A DNA stretch of 64,000 nt from Vibrio algicola (lineage in GTDB: Bacteria > Pseudomonadota > Gammaproteobacteria > Enterobacterales > Vibrionaceae), in assembly GCF_009601765.2 (NCBI RefSeq), contig NZ_CP045699.1, positions 744,001 to 808,000 of the forward strand, given 5' to 3'. Below, in pieces: positions 15,824-25,108 of this stretch. Below the pieces are notes generated by a model. That model saw only the letters and a program-made list of their open reading frames with translations, did not search any database and was not told the DNA's origin. Position 1 is the stretch's first letter, and each line of letters starts with the position of its first letter. Made by a program: the position numbers and the translations under genes.

Positions 15824-16365
15824 TGACTTGGCTTGCGAGTATGTTGCCAGATTTATTTTCTTCGCCTTTGTGGGATTTTATGGCGCGCGGCGGACAAGTG
15901 TTGTGGTGGCTTGCAGCTGTGGTGTTTGTTTGCTGGCTATTGATCATTGAAAGAATTCTATTTTTGAGTTTTTCCTATCAACACGCCAAAGCCGCTTGGG
16001 TTGCTCGTTGGAAATGTCGCTTGGAACATGACTCTTGGTTTGCTTTAGCGCAAAAAGAAGGCATGTTGCAGCAAGCCAATATGATGCTGACTCAACATTT
16101 AGACTTGATCAAAGTCTTGGTGAGTTTATGCCCAATGCTCGGGTTACTAGGAACCGTGACCGGAATGATCACCGTGTTCGATTTAATGTCGGTGTCAGGC
16201 AGTAGTGATCCCAAATTGATGGCTTCCGGTATTTCAATGGCAACCCTTCCTACTATGGCCGGTATGGTAGCTGCGTTGGCTGGCATGTTTGCCCATTCTC
16301 GATTAGTGAAAGTGGCCACGCGGAAAGCTTTACACTTAGAACAACAATTAAGGAGCGGCGAATGA
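15823..16365 (+). CDS. exbB2: TonB2-system proton channel subunit ExbB2
   Basis: 180-aa inner-membrane ExbB. Three membrane segments are visible: VLWWLAAVVFVCWLLIIERI near the N-terminus, VLVSLCPMLGLLGTVTGMI, and a third around GMVAALAGMFAHS. The MotA/TolQ/ExbB signature GLLGTVTGMITVFD is intact. With ExbD2 it uses the proton gradient to energise TonB2. The short form (~180 aa) is typical of TonB2-type ExbB. Overlaps exbD2 by 4 nt. Confidence 0.92.
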   Translation: MTWLASMLPDLFSSPLWDFMARGGQVLWWLAAVVFVCWLLIIERILFLSFSYQHAKAAWVARWKCRLEHDSWFALAQKEGMLQQANMMLTQHLDLIKVLVSLCPMLGLLGTVTGMITVFDLMSVSGSSDPKLMASGISMATLPTMAGMVAALAGMFAHSRLVKVATRKALHLEQQLRSGE

Positions 16366-16769
16366 GATTAGTTCGTCCCACAAAAGCAAAAGAAGAAGCA
16401 CAAGTCGATCTTACCTCGATGCTCGATATCGTATTCATCATGTTGATTTTCTTCATCGTGACCAGCTCGTTTGTGCATGAATCTGGCATGGAAGTGAATC
16501 GCCCAGCCGCCTCGCATTCTACCAGCCAAAGCAACAGTGGTATTTTTGTGGCGGTGACGGCTGCCAATGATGTTTACATTGATAAGCGCCGAGTGGATGT
16601 CGAACGGGTCCAAGCCACATTAGAAAAACTGATGATGGATGATCCACAAGCCAGCCTTGTGATCCAAGCGGATAAACATGCTTATAACGGCACTGTGGTT
16701 GAAGTGATGGACGCGGCCAAAGGGGCTGGCATTAATAAAATCGCCATTGCGACCCAAACCAAGCAGTAA
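16362..16769 (+). CDS. exbD2: TonB2-system subunit ExbD2
   Basis: 135-aa ExbD/TolR protein. A short cytoplasmic N-terminus precedes one membrane helix (VDLTSMLDIVFIMLIFFIVT) carrying the essential membrane aspartate of the LDIVF motif. A periplasmic ExbD domain follows. It works with ExbB2 and TonB2. It shares an ATGA overlap with exbB2. Confidence 0.93.
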   Translation: MRLVRPTKAKEEAQVDLTSMLDIVFIMLIFFIVTSSFVHESGMEVNRPAASHSTSQSNSGIFVAVTAANDVYIDKRRVDVERVQATLEKLMMDDPQASLVIQADKHAYNGTVVEVMDAAKGAGINKIAIATQTKQ

Positions 16770-16785
16770 GGTGAATCAAATCGCG

Positions 16786-17508
16786 ATGAATATGTTTAAT
16801 CCACAGCACGATCAACACCATGCTTTTAAGCGGATGTGTATTGCGTTGCCGTTAGCTTTCATCACCGCTATCGCCTTGTTTTGTTTTATGTCATGGATGG
16901 TGGGAAGTGTTAAATCGAATGTTGGCGATGATCAGCCAGCAGTGATGTTTGATATGGTGATGCAAGATAAGGACTCAAGCTCTCAGCGTCGTCAACGTCA
17001 ACTGCCTGAGCCGCCCAAAGTGCCCGATCAGCCTCAACTACTAGCGCAGCCGCAAGCGTTATCGACACCGTCTAACCCTGCTATGGTCAGTCGTCAGGTT
17101 AATGCTCAACAAGCCTCGCTAGATACCAGCTTGGCGCTGTCGGATTTTGGCGTTTCCGTCAATATGCCAACCATAGATAGCACAATGGCAAATGGTCCGA
17201 GTGTGGCGGCGGTGACAGGCGAGATAGGGCAGCAACAACAAGCGATGCCGTTATATCGCGCCCAACCGACTTATCCGGCTCGGATGCTGCAACGTCGGGT
17301 AGAAGGCTATGTAGTGATGTCATTTACCATTGATGGGCGTGGCAAACCAGAAGATATTCAAGTGATTGAAGCGAAACCGAGTAAAGCATTTGTTCGTTCG
17401 GCGGTTCAAGCATTAAGACATTGGAAATATCAACCCAAAATCGAAGGTGGCTCTGCGGTGAAGCAATCTAATCAACAAGTTAAAATTGAGTTTAAGATCA
17501 GCCAATGA
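16786..17508 (+). CDS. tonB2: Energy transducer TonB2
   Basis: 240 aa from the ATG at 16786. An N-terminal membrane anchor (MCIALPLAFITAIALFCFMS) is followed by a proline/glutamine-rich periplasmic spacer (PEPPKVPDQPQLLAQPQ) and a C-terminal TonB domain (PTYPARMLQRRVEGYVVMSF, ending ALRHWKYQP). TonB contacts outer-membrane receptors such as the siderophore receptor encoded at 26-28 kb. The start is uncertain: TTG 16747 lies inside exbD2, GTG 16771 follows its stop at once, and ATG 16792 is also in frame. AAGGTG lies 12 nt before 16786. Confidence 0.88.
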   Translation: MNMFNPQHDQHHAFKRMCIALPLAFITAIALFCFMSWMVGSVKSNVGDDQPAVMFDMVMQDKDSSSQRRQRQLPEPPKVPDQPQLLAQPQALSTPSNPAMVSRQVNAQQASLDTSLALSDFGVSVNMPTIDSTMANGPSVAAVTGEIGQQQQAMPLYRAQPTYPARMLQRRVEGYVVMSFTIDGRGKPEDIQVIEAKPSKAFVRSAVQALRHWKYQPKIEGGSAVKQSNQQVKIEFKISQ

Positions 17509-18803
17509 AGATGCTTACCACAACATTTTGCTCTCTTGTGACCTCAAACACCCTCTTTAAGCGTGGTGTGTCTTTGGCGCTCTGGTGTTTGTTAATGAGT
17601 TTTTCTAGCGCAGCCGTCAGTCAAGCGACCAATAAAAGCGTCACACCTTATACAGGCAAAAAATTGGTGCAAGCCAGTCAGTTAGCGCAAGAAGAACACT
17701 TATTAAAAGCGATTGAAGTGTTAAACGGTTTTATCCCTAACAATGATTACGATAAAGCATTCGTCAATCGAGTATTAGGCATTTATTACTGGCAAGCCGA
17801 GCAACCAAAACAATCGATTAGAGCCTTAACCACATCAACCAATTTGCACGCATTAGAACCTAAAGCGCAATGGCAAACGCAACGTATGCTTGGCGATATT
17901 TTATATTCTCAACAAAATTTTGCGGCAGCCGTTTTAGCCTATCAAAAAACCTTAGCGGTAAAATATGACGCCAAAGGTAATGAACGAAAAATGCATGCAA
18001 AAGAGGTTAATCAACTTTATTTTCGTATTGCCGCCAGTTATTACCAACAGCAAAACTGGCAACAAGTCAGGCGATATATTGCTTACTACCGCGCGCCAGA
18101 TGCCAAACAAACACTGCAAGCATTGCGTATGCAAGTAGTGGCGGAGTTACGCCTAAAGCAATGGAAAAACGCAGAGATGACCTTAGCGGATTTGATCCGA
18201 CTTGAGCCCAATAACAAAGGCTGGTGGCAACAACAGATCTCGGTGCAATTGCAACAAAAGCGAACTCAAGCGGCATTAGAAACTTACGCTCTAGCGAAAC
18301 AGCAATCGATTATCAGCAAGCAGTCGCTAATAAGTAAGCAAGCACTCACTTTTAACATCAATGATTATAAAACTTTGGCGCAGTTATACGCGCAAAATAA
18401 AATCCCAGAGCGCGCAGCACGGATTTTAGATGACATGTTTGCTCAATTTCCAGACAGCAAAACTATCGCCAACCAAAAGCGGCAAGCACAATATTGGCAA
18501 ATAGCGCGCGAGTGGCCGCAAGCGATCAGCGCTTGGCAAAGCTTGGCACATCGTGATGCTCAATATTATTGGCCACTGACTCAATTGCTTATCCAACAAA
18601 AGCACTACGCACAAGCCAATAAAGTCATCGACCAAGCCAAGCCTTATGCTAAATTTAATGAGTTCGCATTGGCAAAAATTCAACTATTGTATCGCTTAGA
18701 TAAATATAATGACGCATTGGCACAAGCGAAACGTTTGAATGAAAAGCAGCCTTCAGCCTCGGCGCAAACATGGATTGTCTATTTGGAAAATAAACTGCAG
18801 TAG
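17505..18803 (+). CDS. TPR protein of the TonB2 operon
   Basis: 432-aa tetratricopeptide-repeat protein, last gene of the TonB2 operon, overlapping tonB2 by 4 nt. A signal peptide or N-terminal anchor (GVSLALWCLLMSFSSAAVS) suggests a periplasmic location. TPR-like helical repeats run through most of the length (for example NRVLGIYYWQAEQPKQSIRA and LRLKQWKNAEMTLADLIRLE). A short internal duplication, SIISKQSLISKQ, occurs near residue 270. Homologues occupy this position in other vibrios. A scaffold role in the complex is inference. Confidence 0.82.
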   Translation: MKMLTTTFCSLVTSNTLFKRGVSLALWCLLMSFSSAAVSQATNKSVTPYTGKKLVQASQLAQEEHLLKAIEVLNGFIPNNDYDKAFVNRVLGIYYWQAEQPKQSIRALTTSTNLHALEPKAQWQTQRMLGDILYSQQNFAAAVLAYQKTLAVKYDAKGNERKMHAKEVNQLYFRIAASYYQQQNWQQVRRYIAYYRAPDAKQTLQALRMQVVAELRLKQWKNAEMTLADLIRLEPNNKGWWQQQISVQLQQKRTQAALETYALAKQQSIISKQSLISKQALTFNINDYKTLAQLYAQNKIPERAARILDDMFAQFPDSKTIANQKRQAQYWQIAREWPQAISAWQSLAHRDAQYYWPLTQLLIQQKHYAQANKVIDQAKPYAKFNEFALAKIQLLYRLDKYNDALAQAKRLNEKQPSASAQTWIVYLENKLQ

Positions 18804-18962
18804 TTCTGGGATTTCAAACGAGTTTTTTAAAGTGGATAGCGATACAGTTTACATCTTACATGTCACGTTGTAAGTGTATGATTTTTTGGTCTTTGCGGGG
18901 TTGATGTACGATTGGCTATTTTATTGCCGCTTAATAAAGCGTTCTAAATTTTAGAGGTATCT

Positions 18963-19445
18963 ATGGAAACCGTAATCAAAAAAGCGATTGAGTTACGTAA
19001 ACAAGGTCATTATCAATCATCTCGATTTTTACTGGAAAATTTACTGACGAATGATAATTATGCAGCTAAAGCTCACTTACAAATAGCTTGGTCTTATGAT
19101 AATGAAGGTAAAGAGCAGGAGGCAATAGATCATTATTTAGCATCCTTGTCCGGAGCTCTTTCTTCTACAGAACGTTTTGATGCGTTATTTGGTTTGGCGA
19201 GTACTTATCGAAGTCTTGGTGTGTATGACGAAGCTCTGAGTTACTTTGAGCAAACTTTGGATGAGTATCCAGATTCAATCGAAGTGAAACCTTTTTATGC
19301 TATGTGTTTGTATAACACAGGGCAGCACAAAGAGGCGACATCATTGTTACTCGATCTCTTAATTTCAACAACCAATAGCGATGCCATCAAAAAATACCAA
19401 GTTGCGATTGAGTTGTATGCAAAAGATTTGGACAAAACGTGGTGA
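18963..19445 (+). CDS. Small cytoplasmic TPR protein
   Basis: 160 aa, almost wholly tetratricopeptide repeats. Visible units include AAKAHLQIAWSYDNEGKEQE, ALFGLASTYRSLGVYDEALS and KPFYAMCLYNTGQHKEATS. There is no signal peptide or membrane segment, so it is probably cytosolic and mediates protein-protein contacts; the partner is unknown. AGAGG lies 7 nt before the ATG. It stands alone between the TonB2 operon and yegD on the same strand. Confidence 0.75.
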   Translation: METVIKKAIELRKQGHYQSSRFLLENLLTNDNYAAKAHLQIAWSYDNEGKEQEAIDHYLASLSGALSSTERFDALFGLASTYRSLGVYDEALSYFEQTLDEYPDSIEVKPFYAMCLYNTGQHKEATSLLLDLLISTTNSDAIKKYQVAIELYAKDLDKTW

Positions 19446-19637
19446 AGCGCGGTAATAGAGCGTTTGAACTATGATCTGACCAATTAAAAAATGACATTAT
19501 ATCCGCGTGATATGTTGCATGGTCTATCCCTGTGAAGGCCGACATTTATGTGAAAACTGCCCAAGAAAAGCAAAACAACAAAACTAAAATAGGGTACTAT
19601 CGCCAGCCTTTTTGATATTTGGCGAGTGAGGCTTTTG

Positions 19638-21035
19638 ATGTTTATTGGTTTTGATTACGGTACGGCGAACTGCTCCGTTGCAATGATGGAGAGTGATACC
19701 CCAACGCTACTGCCTTTAGAAGCAAATAATCATTATATTCCGTCCACATTATGCGCGCCGACGCGTGAGTCGGTCAGTGAATATCTGTATCGCTTTATGC
19801 AAGTACAACCTAAAGATGCGCAAGGTGAACAAGCCCTACGCCGCGCGATCAATCTAAACCGCGAAGAAGACATTCAACTGCAACTCGGTGATATGCAGTT
19901 TGGTCAGCAAGCGTTAGATACCTACCTAGACGATCCGCAAGAAGTTTATTACGTCAAATCACCTAAATCGTTTTTAGGCGCAAATGGGTTGCAACCGATG
20001 CAATTGAGTTTTTTTGAAGATCTGGTTTGCGCCATGATGAAAAACATTAAAACCAAGGCCGAACACACCACTCAACAAGACATTGAACAAGCGGTGATAG
20101 GCCGTCCGATCAACTTTCATGGTCGTGGTGGGGAAGAGGCGAACCGTCAAGCGGAAGGTATTTTACGCCATGCTGCGACTCGTGCGGGTTTTAAACAGAT
20201 TGAATTTCAATTTGAACCCGTGGCGGCAGGGTTGGAATATGAAAGCACACTCAGCGAAAATAAAACCGTTTTAGTGGTCGATATTGGCGGCGGTACCACC
20301 GATTGTTCATTAATTGAAATGGGGCCAAGTTTTTCTACCATGTCTGATCGCAGCAGCAGTTTATTAGGCCACAGTGGGCAACGTGTCGGCGGTAATGATC
20401 TTGATATTTATCTCGCATTTAAACAGCTTATGCCTTTGTTTGGCCTAGGTTCTAAAATAGGGGGCTCTAAAATAAATGGCTCACGGTCACTCAGCTCGGC
20501 CAAAAACAGTGATATTGAAATGCCGATCACTCAATTTTGGAATCCTATCGCGATTAACAATGTGGTGGCGCAAAAAGACTTCTACCAAGCCAGTAACTTT
20601 AAAGCGCTAAAGTTACTTCAAAAAGAAGCGCAGAACCCAGAAAAACTGGCACGTTTATTAGCCACCTATCAACATACTTTAGGTTATCAAATCGTGCGTA
20701 AAGCCGAAGAAGCCAAAATAGGGTTATCGGAGAGTGACACGCATTCTCTGATTATTCCGGTTGCCAAAGAAATACTGGAGGTTGATATTCACCACGATGA
20801 AATGGTTGCGGCGGTGCAAACGCCAACGTTAAAAATGATGGAGTTGGTGACCGAAGTGATGAAGCAAGCGACTAAACAGCCGGATGTGATCTTTATGACG
20901 GGCGGCAGTGCTCGTTCACCTTTCTTACGTCAGGCACTCGAAGCACAATTGCCGAATATTCCAATTGTCAGTGGTAATTATTTTGGCTCGGTGACCGCGG
21001 GTTTAGCGCGTTGGGCACAAGTGGTTTTTAGTTAG
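19638..21035 (+). CDS. yegD: Hsp70-family putative chaperone YegD
   Basis: 465-aa protein resembling E. coli YegD (450 aa) along its length. It opens MFIGFDYGTANCSVA and has FVKSPKSFLGA, the ATP-binding phosphate motif VVDIGGGTTDCS, and the adenosine-site motif FMTGGSARSPFLRQAL. It lacks the DnaK substrate-binding and lid domains, so it is an actin/Hsp70 ATPase without a conventional client domain. I start at ATG 19638, 6 nt after GTGAGG; the GTG at 19626 would use the SD itself as its start. Compared with YegD there is a G/S-rich insertion around residue 275 (SKIGGSKINGSRS). Confidence 0.9.
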   Translation: MFIGFDYGTANCSVAMMESDTPTLLPLEANNHYIPSTLCAPTRESVSEYLYRFMQVQPKDAQGEQALRRAINLNREEDIQLQLGDMQFGQQALDTYLDDPQEVYYVKSPKSFLGANGLQPMQLSFFEDLVCAMMKNIKTKAEHTTQQDIEQAVIGRPINFHGRGGEEANRQAEGILRHAATRAGFKQIEFQFEPVAAGLEYESTLSENKTVLVVDIGGGTTDCSLIEMGPSFSTMSDRSSSLLGHSGQRVGGNDLDIYLAFKQLMPLFGLGSKIGGSKINGSRSLSSAKNSDIEMPITQFWNPIAINNVVAQKDFYQASNFKALKLLQKEAQNPEKLARLLATYQHTLGYQIVRKAEEAKIGLSESDTHSLIIPVAKEILEVDIHHDEMVAAVQTPTLKMMELVTEVMKQATKQPDVIFMTGGSARSPFLRQALEAQLPNIPIVSGNYFGSVTAGLARWAQVVFS

Positions 21036-21187
21036 ATATCGTGTATAAAAATATAATAAAACGTATTATTTGCAGCGAAATTGATGCCATTCCGCTTGGA
21101 TTTCATTTATTTTCTGCATTTTATTCGCCTTCATTGTCATAGGTGTCAATGATACTCTTGTCGTTTAGGCACTGTGAGAAATAACTT

Positions 21188-21769
21188 ATGACGAAACGAA
21201 CCTCTCCATATTGTGAAAAAAATCAGCAGCCCATTTTAGAGCATCTTTTTCAGCATTTTAAAGACGTAAAACATGTACTAGAGATAGGTTCTGGTACGGG
21301 GCAGCATGCGGTCTTTTTTGCTAAACAATTACCTCATCTTATTTGGCATACCAGTGATATGACTGAAAATCATGCCAATATTGACGCGTGGCTGGGTGAG
21401 TCGGAATTGGACAATGTTGTCTCACCAGTAGCATTTACCCTAGGTCAAGACCCATTTCCAAATGTGGCGGTAGACGCCGTATTTACCGCTAATACCACTC
21501 ATATTATGCAACCACAAGAAGCGCAACAAATGATGGAATTGGTGGCGGCCAATTTACCGGCTGGTGGGGTGTTTTGTCAGTATGGACCGATGACGGTTAA
21601 CGGTGAGTTTACCACTGACAGCAATCGAGAATTTGATGCAAATTTAAAGAGCCGAGGCTTGGGTGGTATTCGTGATATTGAACAGTTAAAACAATGGGCG
21701 AGCGGCATGGAGTTAATCCACATGCACCCAATGCCAGCCAATAATTTTTTGTTGGTATGGGGTAAATAA
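21188..21769 (+). CDS. DUF938 SAM-dependent methyltransferase
   Basis: 193-aa class I methyltransferase-like protein of the DUF938 family. The SAM-binding motif I is VLEIGSGTGQHAVFFAKQLP near residue 30. The acidic motif near WHTSDMTENHANI and the post-motif TANTTHIMQP are typical of the family, whose substrate is unknown. No signal or membrane segment is visible. It is transcribed alone; four imperfect 15-bp tandem repeats separate it from the convergent fhuB gene. Confidence 0.85.
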   Translation: MTKRTSPYCEKNQQPILEHLFQHFKDVKHVLEIGSGTGQHAVFFAKQLPHLIWHTSDMTENHANIDAWLGESELDNVVSPVAFTLGQDPFPNVAVDAVFTANTTHIMQPQEAQQMMELVAANLPAGGVFCQYGPMTVNGEFTTDSNREFDANLKSRGLGGIRDIEQLKQWASGMELIHMHPMPANNFLLVWGK

Positions 21770-21796
21770 CCAACGCTTTCCCAATCGTATTTGAAG

Positions 21797-21856
21797 TGAT
21801 TGCTTTGTGGTAAATTGCTTTATTTCAAATTGCTTTGTTGCAAATTGTTTGGTCGT
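21797..21856. repeat. Four tandem 15-bp repeats
   Basis: Four consecutive units (21797-21811, 21812-21826, 21827-21841, 21842-21856) share the core ATTG-TTTG; the middle two are AAATTGCTTTATTTC and AAATTGCTTTGTTGC. They lie between two convergent genes, ending near the fhuB stop codon. Confidence 0.7.
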
Positions 21857-21858
21857 AA

Positions 21859-23865
21859 TTAGCTCTTCTGCCCGCGAATAAGCAATAGTAAGAAATAACT
21901 GCCGCCCACAATCGATACTACGGTTCCTGCGGCGATTTGCATTGGGAATAAAATGGTTTGGCCGATCCAATCAGACACGAGCATTAATAGGCCTCCTGCC
22001 AATCCTGCCACCAACAATTGTGCCCGCGCTTGTTTTGCGCCGAGCATTACCGCCATGTGCGGCGCGAGTAATCCAACAAAGGCTACCGGCCCCATGGTGG
22101 TGGTCACTAAGGCGCACAACAAAGCAACACTGCACAATAAAATCACGCTGGTGGCTTGCACATTTAAACCTCGCGCGGCGGCAAATTGTCGCCCTGCGGA
22201 AATTAAGGTTAGCCAGCGCGATACACATACCAATCCAATAAAAATTATCGCCACATTCAGCGCAAGGGTGGTCGCGCCAGTACTGGTGACTCGATAGGTC
22301 GAACCTGCCAACCAACTAATAATGGTGTAACTGTCTTGTGTTCCTTTGGCTAAAGAAAATTGTACCAAAGACTCAATTAAGGCGGTGATCGCAATGCCGA
22401 TCAACACCATACTCGATGGGGCAAATTGGTTTTTACGCCCAAGTAATAACAGCACCGCCAAGACCGCCATGCTGCCGCCAAAGGCAAGAATGGATCCAGA
22501 GACAATCATGGAGCCAGAGGCAAAAATATGGCTGCCAAAAAATACCGTGCCAGCCACTAACGCAAAGGTGGCCCCTGCCGAAATGCCTAAGATATCAGGG
22601 CTTGCCAATGGGTTATAAATAAGACGTTGTAATACTGTTCCGGCGGCGGCAAGCGCAACGCCTGCCGCAAGAGCCGTTACAAAGCGAGGCCAGCGAAGAT
22701 CCCAACTAAAAGCATCTGGAATGGCAAAAGACAAACCGTGGTCACTGATGCTGACGGTTGCGGAAATGATTAGCATTATTACAGTCAAAGCGATAAATAA
22801 CGGGATCACCCAAGCCGATAACTGCGCTTTGCTTGGTGGTAACTTGATGGAGATTTGATCTTGAGCTTTTAACGCGCGGCGGCTAAACCATACTAATGCA
22901 GGTGCGCCAATCGCAGCAGCCGTCGTGCCACTTGGGATCATCTCAAGGGTTAATTGGCTAAGTGATAAGGCTAAAATATCAGTCAACATGAGCGCCATGC
23001 TGCCGACCAACATACTGGTATATAATTCCGCCTTGGCAGTTCTTGCCCCCAGAGCACGAGCAATATTAGGGGCCAATAATCCAATAAAACTGATCACGCC
23101 AACAGCTGTGATCGAGGCCGATACAACCCATAAACCCAACACAATCAGTAGTATGAAAAATGGGATCACATTTAAGCCACGAGCCTCAGCGCCTTGGTGC
23201 CCTAAGCGCATTAAGGTTAAAATTGGTGGCGCAAAAATCAATAATAATGCTGCGACTGAAATGCGAGGCAACAACCAAAAGACCTTATCCCAGCCATTTT
23301 GAGCTAAATTTCCCGCCCCCCAAATAAACACATTTTGTGCGTATTGATCGTTGAGTAAAATAATCGCGGTGGCAATCGCGCCAAATAAAATATTGACCAC
23401 CATACCGGATAAAATAAGCGGTAAACCGGTAATGTTTTTAGGGCCAGCTATGGTGATCACAAGTCCTATAGCAAACATTGCACCCACCATCGCAGCCAGC
23501 GCGGTAAAGTCCGCGGCGAGTGATGGAAAGAATACATTAATGATGATTAATGCCAACCAAGCGCCAGAAGATGTGCCTAATGTTAAGGGTGAGGTGAGTG
23601 AGTTTTGGGTCAATTGCTGCATTAAACTGCCGACTAAACCCAACATTGCTCCCACGATGATCGCCATTACTAAGCGTGGAAGTTGCGCATAAACAAACTG
23701 CATATGAGCAAAATCGAAATCGGCTAACTCAGATGCTTTGGAACCTATAATTAATTGCCACTGTTGGCTCAGAGGTAATGAGTGACCGATTTGTAGGTTG
23801 GTAAAAGCAATCGCAATAAAAGCAATAACAACAGCGATGACGGTGACAGGGCGGAGTGGGCGCAT
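21859..23865 (-). CDS. fhuB: Iron(III)-hydroxamate ABC permease FhuB
   Basis: 668-aa inner-membrane permease made of two fused FecCD-type halves (E. coli FhuB is 660 aa). The first half contains VGSLMQQLTQNSLTSPLTLG and VGVISFIGLLAPNIARALG; the second repeats these as TVLQRLIYNPLASPDILGIS and GPVAFVGLLAPHMAVMLGA. Each half carries the cytoplasmic loop contacted by the ATPase FhuC. It imports ferric hydroxamate siderophores delivered by FhuD. It is the last gene of the receptor-fhuC-fhuD-fhuB unit, 66 nt after fhuD. Confidence 0.93.
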   Translation of the reverse strand: MRPLRPVTVIAVVIAFIAIAFTNLQIGHSLPLSQQWQLIIGSKASELADFDFAHMQFVYAQLPRLVMAIIVGAMLGLVGSLMQQLTQNSLTSPLTLGTSSGAWLALIIINVFFPSLAADFTALAAMVGAMFAIGLVITIAGPKNITGLPLILSGMVVNILFGAIATAIILLNDQYAQNVFIWGAGNLAQNGWDKVFWLLPRISVAALLLIFAPPILTLMRLGHQGAEARGLNVIPFFILLIVLGLWVVSASITAVGVISFIGLLAPNIARALGARTAKAELYTSMLVGSMALMLTDILALSLSQLTLEMIPSGTTAAAIGAPALVWFSRRALKAQDQISIKLPPSKAQLSAWVIPLFIALTVIMLIISATVSISDHGLSFAIPDAFSWDLRWPRFVTALAAGVALAAAGTVLQRLIYNPLASPDILGISAGATFALVAGTVFFGSHIFASGSMIVSGSILAFGGSMAVLAVLLLLGRKNQFAPSSMVLIGIAITALIESLVQFSLAKGTQDSYTIISWLAGSTYRVTSTGATTLALNVAIIFIGLVCVSRWLTLISAGRQFAAARGLNVQATSVILLCSVALLCALVTTTMGPVAFVGLLAPHMAVMLGAKQARAQLLVAGLAGGLLMLVSDWIGQTILFPMQIAAGTVVSIVGGSYFLLLLIRGQKS

Positions 23866-23931
23866 AAAAATAGATTCTTAATGATTTTGGTTATTGATTA
23901 TTTGTAAATGATTAGTGGCTCTATATAAAAA

Positions 23932-24855
23932 TTATGTTTGAGCTTGGATTTCTAGCAAACTTTTGCAGATGGACTCCGCAATATATTGCATCGACATTGC
24001 GCCGCCATAATTCCAGACCGCATCCGCCTGATTAACCTGTCCGTTGCGTACAAAGGGCATGGCTTGCCATAACATAGATTTATTGAGTTGAGCGTTTTGA
24101 GTGGCGCTAAATGGACCAAAATAAATCACGTACCCGTCTTTAACATGTTGTAAATCAGTAAGACGTTTTTGCACTATGCCCCATTCTTTGGCCGGTTGTG
24201 GTAGGGCAGTGGTTAAGCCTAACTGCTTGAGTACATAGTCGGTGGTGGAGTTTTTGGTGTATAGATAAATCGAAGTTTGATTGGCAAAACGAATTGCTGC
24301 CACACTGGGCATCTTGCCATTAAAGGCTTTGTTGAGTTGTTGTTTTAACTCTAAAAAGCGCTGTTGCATGGTTTGTAATTTTTGCTCGGCCAGATCGTTT
24401 TTATCGACCATCTGGGCAATATGTTTAAAGTTAGCTATCGCCGCTTTAGCGCTGTCTTGTTGTGCGTTGTAGGTTTGATAGTAAAGTACTGGCGCGATGG
24501 TTTTCAGACGTGGGATCAGATCTTTTTGCGGCTCGGCGACTAAAATAACATCTGGCTTTAATGCGGCCAGTTTTTCCATATTCGGCTCGGCGCGAGTACC
24601 AATATCTTGCACAGAAGCTGGAATAGCCGGTTTGACGACCCAAGTGGTGTAATCCTTAATATTAGCAATCCCGACAGGCGTGACGTCTAACTCGAGCAAC
24701 TGTTCCGCCAGATCCCAATTTAACGCCACAATACGTTTTGGCGTGGCAGGTAATTGATGCTCTCCAAGGCTATCGGTGACGCTAATGGCAGCTTGGGTGG
24801 AGAAAGTGAATAGCACCGTCAAGAGCAATCCAATACGACGAATAATGGTGTTCAT
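23932..24855 (-). CDS. fhuD: Iron(III)-hydroxamate binding protein FhuD
   Basis: 307-aa periplasmic substrate-binding protein with a Sec signal peptide cleaved near TQA-AIS. It has the helical-backbone fold of siderophore-binding proteins: PKRIVALNWDLAEQLLELDV near residue 38 and AALKPDVILVAEPQKDLIP near 95, with a long linking helix around 145-180. It carries ferric hydroxamates from the receptor to FhuB. It lies on the same strand as fhuC but is separated from it by 264 bp of repeat sequence, unlike the tight fhuCD spacing in E. coli. Confidence 0.9.
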   Translation of the reverse strand: MNTIIRRIGLLLTVLFTFSTQAAISVTDSLGEHQLPATPKRIVALNWDLAEQLLELDVTPVGIANIKDYTTWVVKPAIPASVQDIGTRAEPNMEKLAALKPDVILVAEPQKDLIPRLKTIAPVLYYQTYNAQQDSAKAAIANFKHIAQMVDKNDLAEQKLQTMQQRFLELKQQLNKAFNGKMPSVAAIRFANQTSIYLYTKNSTTDYVLKQLGLTTALPQPAKEWGIVQKRLTDLQHVKDGYVIYFGPFSATQNAQLNKSMLWQAMPFVRNGQVNQADAVWNYGGAMSMQYIAESICKSLLEIQAQT

Positions 24856-24930
24856 AGCTTATTAATACCTTGTAACTTATAAAAATTAACAATAGCTTCA
24901 CTGAAAGTAATCCATGACAGTGAAAGCGAG

Positions 24931-24967
24931 ATCCCGCATCTTCTTTGCTTATGCTCATGTGCGGGAT
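24931..24967. repeat. REP-like hairpin in the fhuC-fhuD spacer
   Basis: ATCCCGCA (24931-24938) pairs perfectly with TGCGGGAT (24960-24967). The surrounding GAAAGCGAGATCCCGCAT...GCGGGATGACG layout is typical of small palindromic elements scattered through gamma-proteobacterial genomes. It forms the first of three repeat types stacked between fhuD and fhuC. Confidence 0.55.
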
Positions 24968-25006
24968 GACGAAATTGGCTTTGGCTTATACCAATTGCAT
25001 AAATGT

Positions 25007-25078
25007 AATGATCGAGCAAAATTGAGTACCGAGAAAAGCGACCAAGGACGGGGCAGCGTATTCTCGGCGTATTCAATT
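25007..25078 (+). repeat. Dispersed repeat, copy 2
   Basis: 72-bp segment from AATGATCGAGCAAAATTGAG to TTCTCGGCGTATTCAATT. It matches the inverse strand of 5359-5463 except for ~30 bp inserted in that copy. Two copies 20 kb apart in intergenic DNA indicate a dispersed element of this genome. Confidence 0.7.
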
Positions 25079-25108
25079 ATTCAATTACTCAATTACTCAA
25101 TTACTCAA
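25073..25108. repeat. Tandem 8-bp repeat (TCAATTAC)
   Basis: TCAATTAT followed by three perfect TCAATTAC units and a partial TCAAT. It lies 12 nt from the 3' end of fhuC, in the transcribed spacer of the fhu operon, and overlaps the end of the dispersed repeat. Confidence 0.7.

Noticed and set aside
22925..23302. 125-codon plus-strand ORF opposite fhuB
   Set aside because: It lies entirely inside fhuB on the other strand, has no SD, and its composition is that of an antisense frame.
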